Source: CAZYFH01 sp965249175 (lineage in GTDB: Bacteria; Acidobacteriota; Vicinamibacteria; Vicinamibacterales; UBA8438). Taken from it: a stretch of 64,000 nucleotides of DNA. The position numbers and the translations under genes were made by a program. Shown here in pieces: positions 63,540 through 64,000 of this stretch; within the stretch, counting starts at the first letter, position 1; each line of letters begins with the position of its first letter. Below the pieces are notes generated by a model that saw only the letters and a list, made by a program, of their open reading frames with translations, had not been told where the DNA came from and did not search any database. Location of the stretch: the NCBI GenBank assembly GCA_965249175.1, contig OZ252227.1:1798001-1862000 (forward strand). Reading direction: 5' to 3'.

Positions 63540-64000
63540 ATGAGTCGCGATTCCAATTACCTCCGGACGGAGCTCTACGAGCTCGTTCGGAACGACCCGG
63601 CGATCTTCGAGTTCCTCCAGTCCGGGTCACTCGACGGTATCTGGTATTGGGACCTGGAGCACCTCGAACATGAGTGGATGAGCCCTCGCTTCTGGGAGGT
63701 CTTTGGCCACGACCCGGCAACCAAGCAGCATCTGGCGTCCGAGTGGCAGGACATGATCGACCCGGACGACCTCAAGCTGGCTCTGGACAACTTCCAGAAG
63801 CACACGGCGGACGCCTCCTACCCTTATGACCAGCTCGTCCGCTATCGGCACCGTGACGGGAGCACCGTGTGGGTCAGGTGCCGGGGTCTGGCCGTCCGTG
63901 ATGAGCACGGCAAGCCGATTCGGATGCTGGGAGCGCACACGGATGTCACCGCCCTCAAGACCGCCGAGGAGGATCTGCGACGGCAGGCTGCGGAATTGCG
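63540..64000 (+). CDS. PAS-domain sensor protein, 3' end outside the window
   Basis: The first 153 residues of a signalling protein. A PAS_3-type domain lies at about 25-140: SLDGIWYWDLEHLEHEWMSP, FWEVFGHDPATKQHL, RYRHRDGSTVWVRCRGLAVR and the PAC end RMLGAHTDVTALKTAEEDL. A coiled coil begins where the window stops, so a histidine kinase or cyclase output is likely. ATG 63540; no strong ribosome site. Separated from phaJ by 184 bases. Confidence 0.85.
   Translation, partial: MSRDSNYLRTELYELVRNDPAIFEFLQSGSLDGIWYWDLEHLEHEWMSPRFWEVFGHDPATKQHLASEWQDMIDPDDLKLALDNFQKHTADASYPYDQLVRYRHRDGSTVWVRCRGLAVRDEHGKPIRMLGAHTDVTALKTAEEDLRRQAAEL

Overview
High-GC bacterial DNA, densely packed with secreted and lipoprotein genes. 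The gene set resembles Acidobacteriota, possibly Vicinamibacteria: a DUF6351 lipoprotein, DUF5916/CBM9 barrel, AHDIP-type HupE/UreJ protein, PQQ-like WPQWRGP propellers, Ser/Thr kinases of the GGMGxV type, DUF1080 with Tat-exported sugar isomerases, and a class III PHA synthase. No rRNA, tRNA or marker gene is present, so this assignment is an inference.

Layout. 1-3240: end of an acyl-CoA ligase and a DUF6351 lipoprotein. 3296-6426: divergent regulatory unit, with two tandem GntR/YtrA-like regulators plus a membrane protein facing a PadR regulator plus a DUF2306-like membrane protein; both promoters carry inverted repeats. 6509-12031: sugar-type genes on both strands (MFS transporter with a frameshift, DUF1080 protein, two TIM-barrel isomerase-like proteins, zinc-free MDR oxidoreductase, truncated Gfo/Idh/MocA gene joined to a TPR fragment). 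12844-16997: Ser/Thr kinase, Tat epoxide-hydrolase-like protein, hflC and hflK. 17437-20284: cytochrome-like protein with YncE propeller, and a DUF1566 protein. 20454-20711: remnants of an IS110 transposase and a TauE/SafE-like protein. 20824-39834: mostly exported proteins (DUF5916, HupE, NHL lipoprotein, c556-like cytochrome, two PQQ-like propellers, thioredoxin-domain YyaL-like protein, amidohydrolase, serine hydrolase, SMP-30), plus a GT4 glycosyltransferase, DinB protein, aquaporin and a second MDR oxidoreductase.

39903-41869 holds the clearest event: a CHRD-domain gene split by a 1468-bp IS1182-like element with 15-bp terminal inverted repeats and a CTAG target duplication. Removing the element and one CTAG restores a continuous 164-residue reading frame with a signal peptide. 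41983-44892: cupin protein, 4CL-like ligase and SDR. 45050-46870: two Ser/Thr-kinase N-terminal stubs, each followed by an antitoxin/PIN-toxin pair. 46925-56768: tandem CMD protein, cupredoxin-tailed protein, YCII-like protein, histidine phosphatase, UMF1-type MFS transporter, sulfatase-like lipoprotein, SDR and small proteins. 56805-58830: response regulator with a PAS histidine kinase carrying two apparent frameshifts.

59050-63355 is a polyhydroxyalkanoate locus: phaB-like reductase, XRE regulator, phasin-like protein, class III phaC, PhaE-like subunit and a MaoC/PhaJ-like hydratase with an unusual C-terminal extension. A promoter with an overlapping palindrome precedes the phasin gene and suggests local control. 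The window ends inside a PAS sensor gene.

Three of the interrupted genes look like one-base insertions at or near short G/C runs, so read error is a live alternative to real gene decay.
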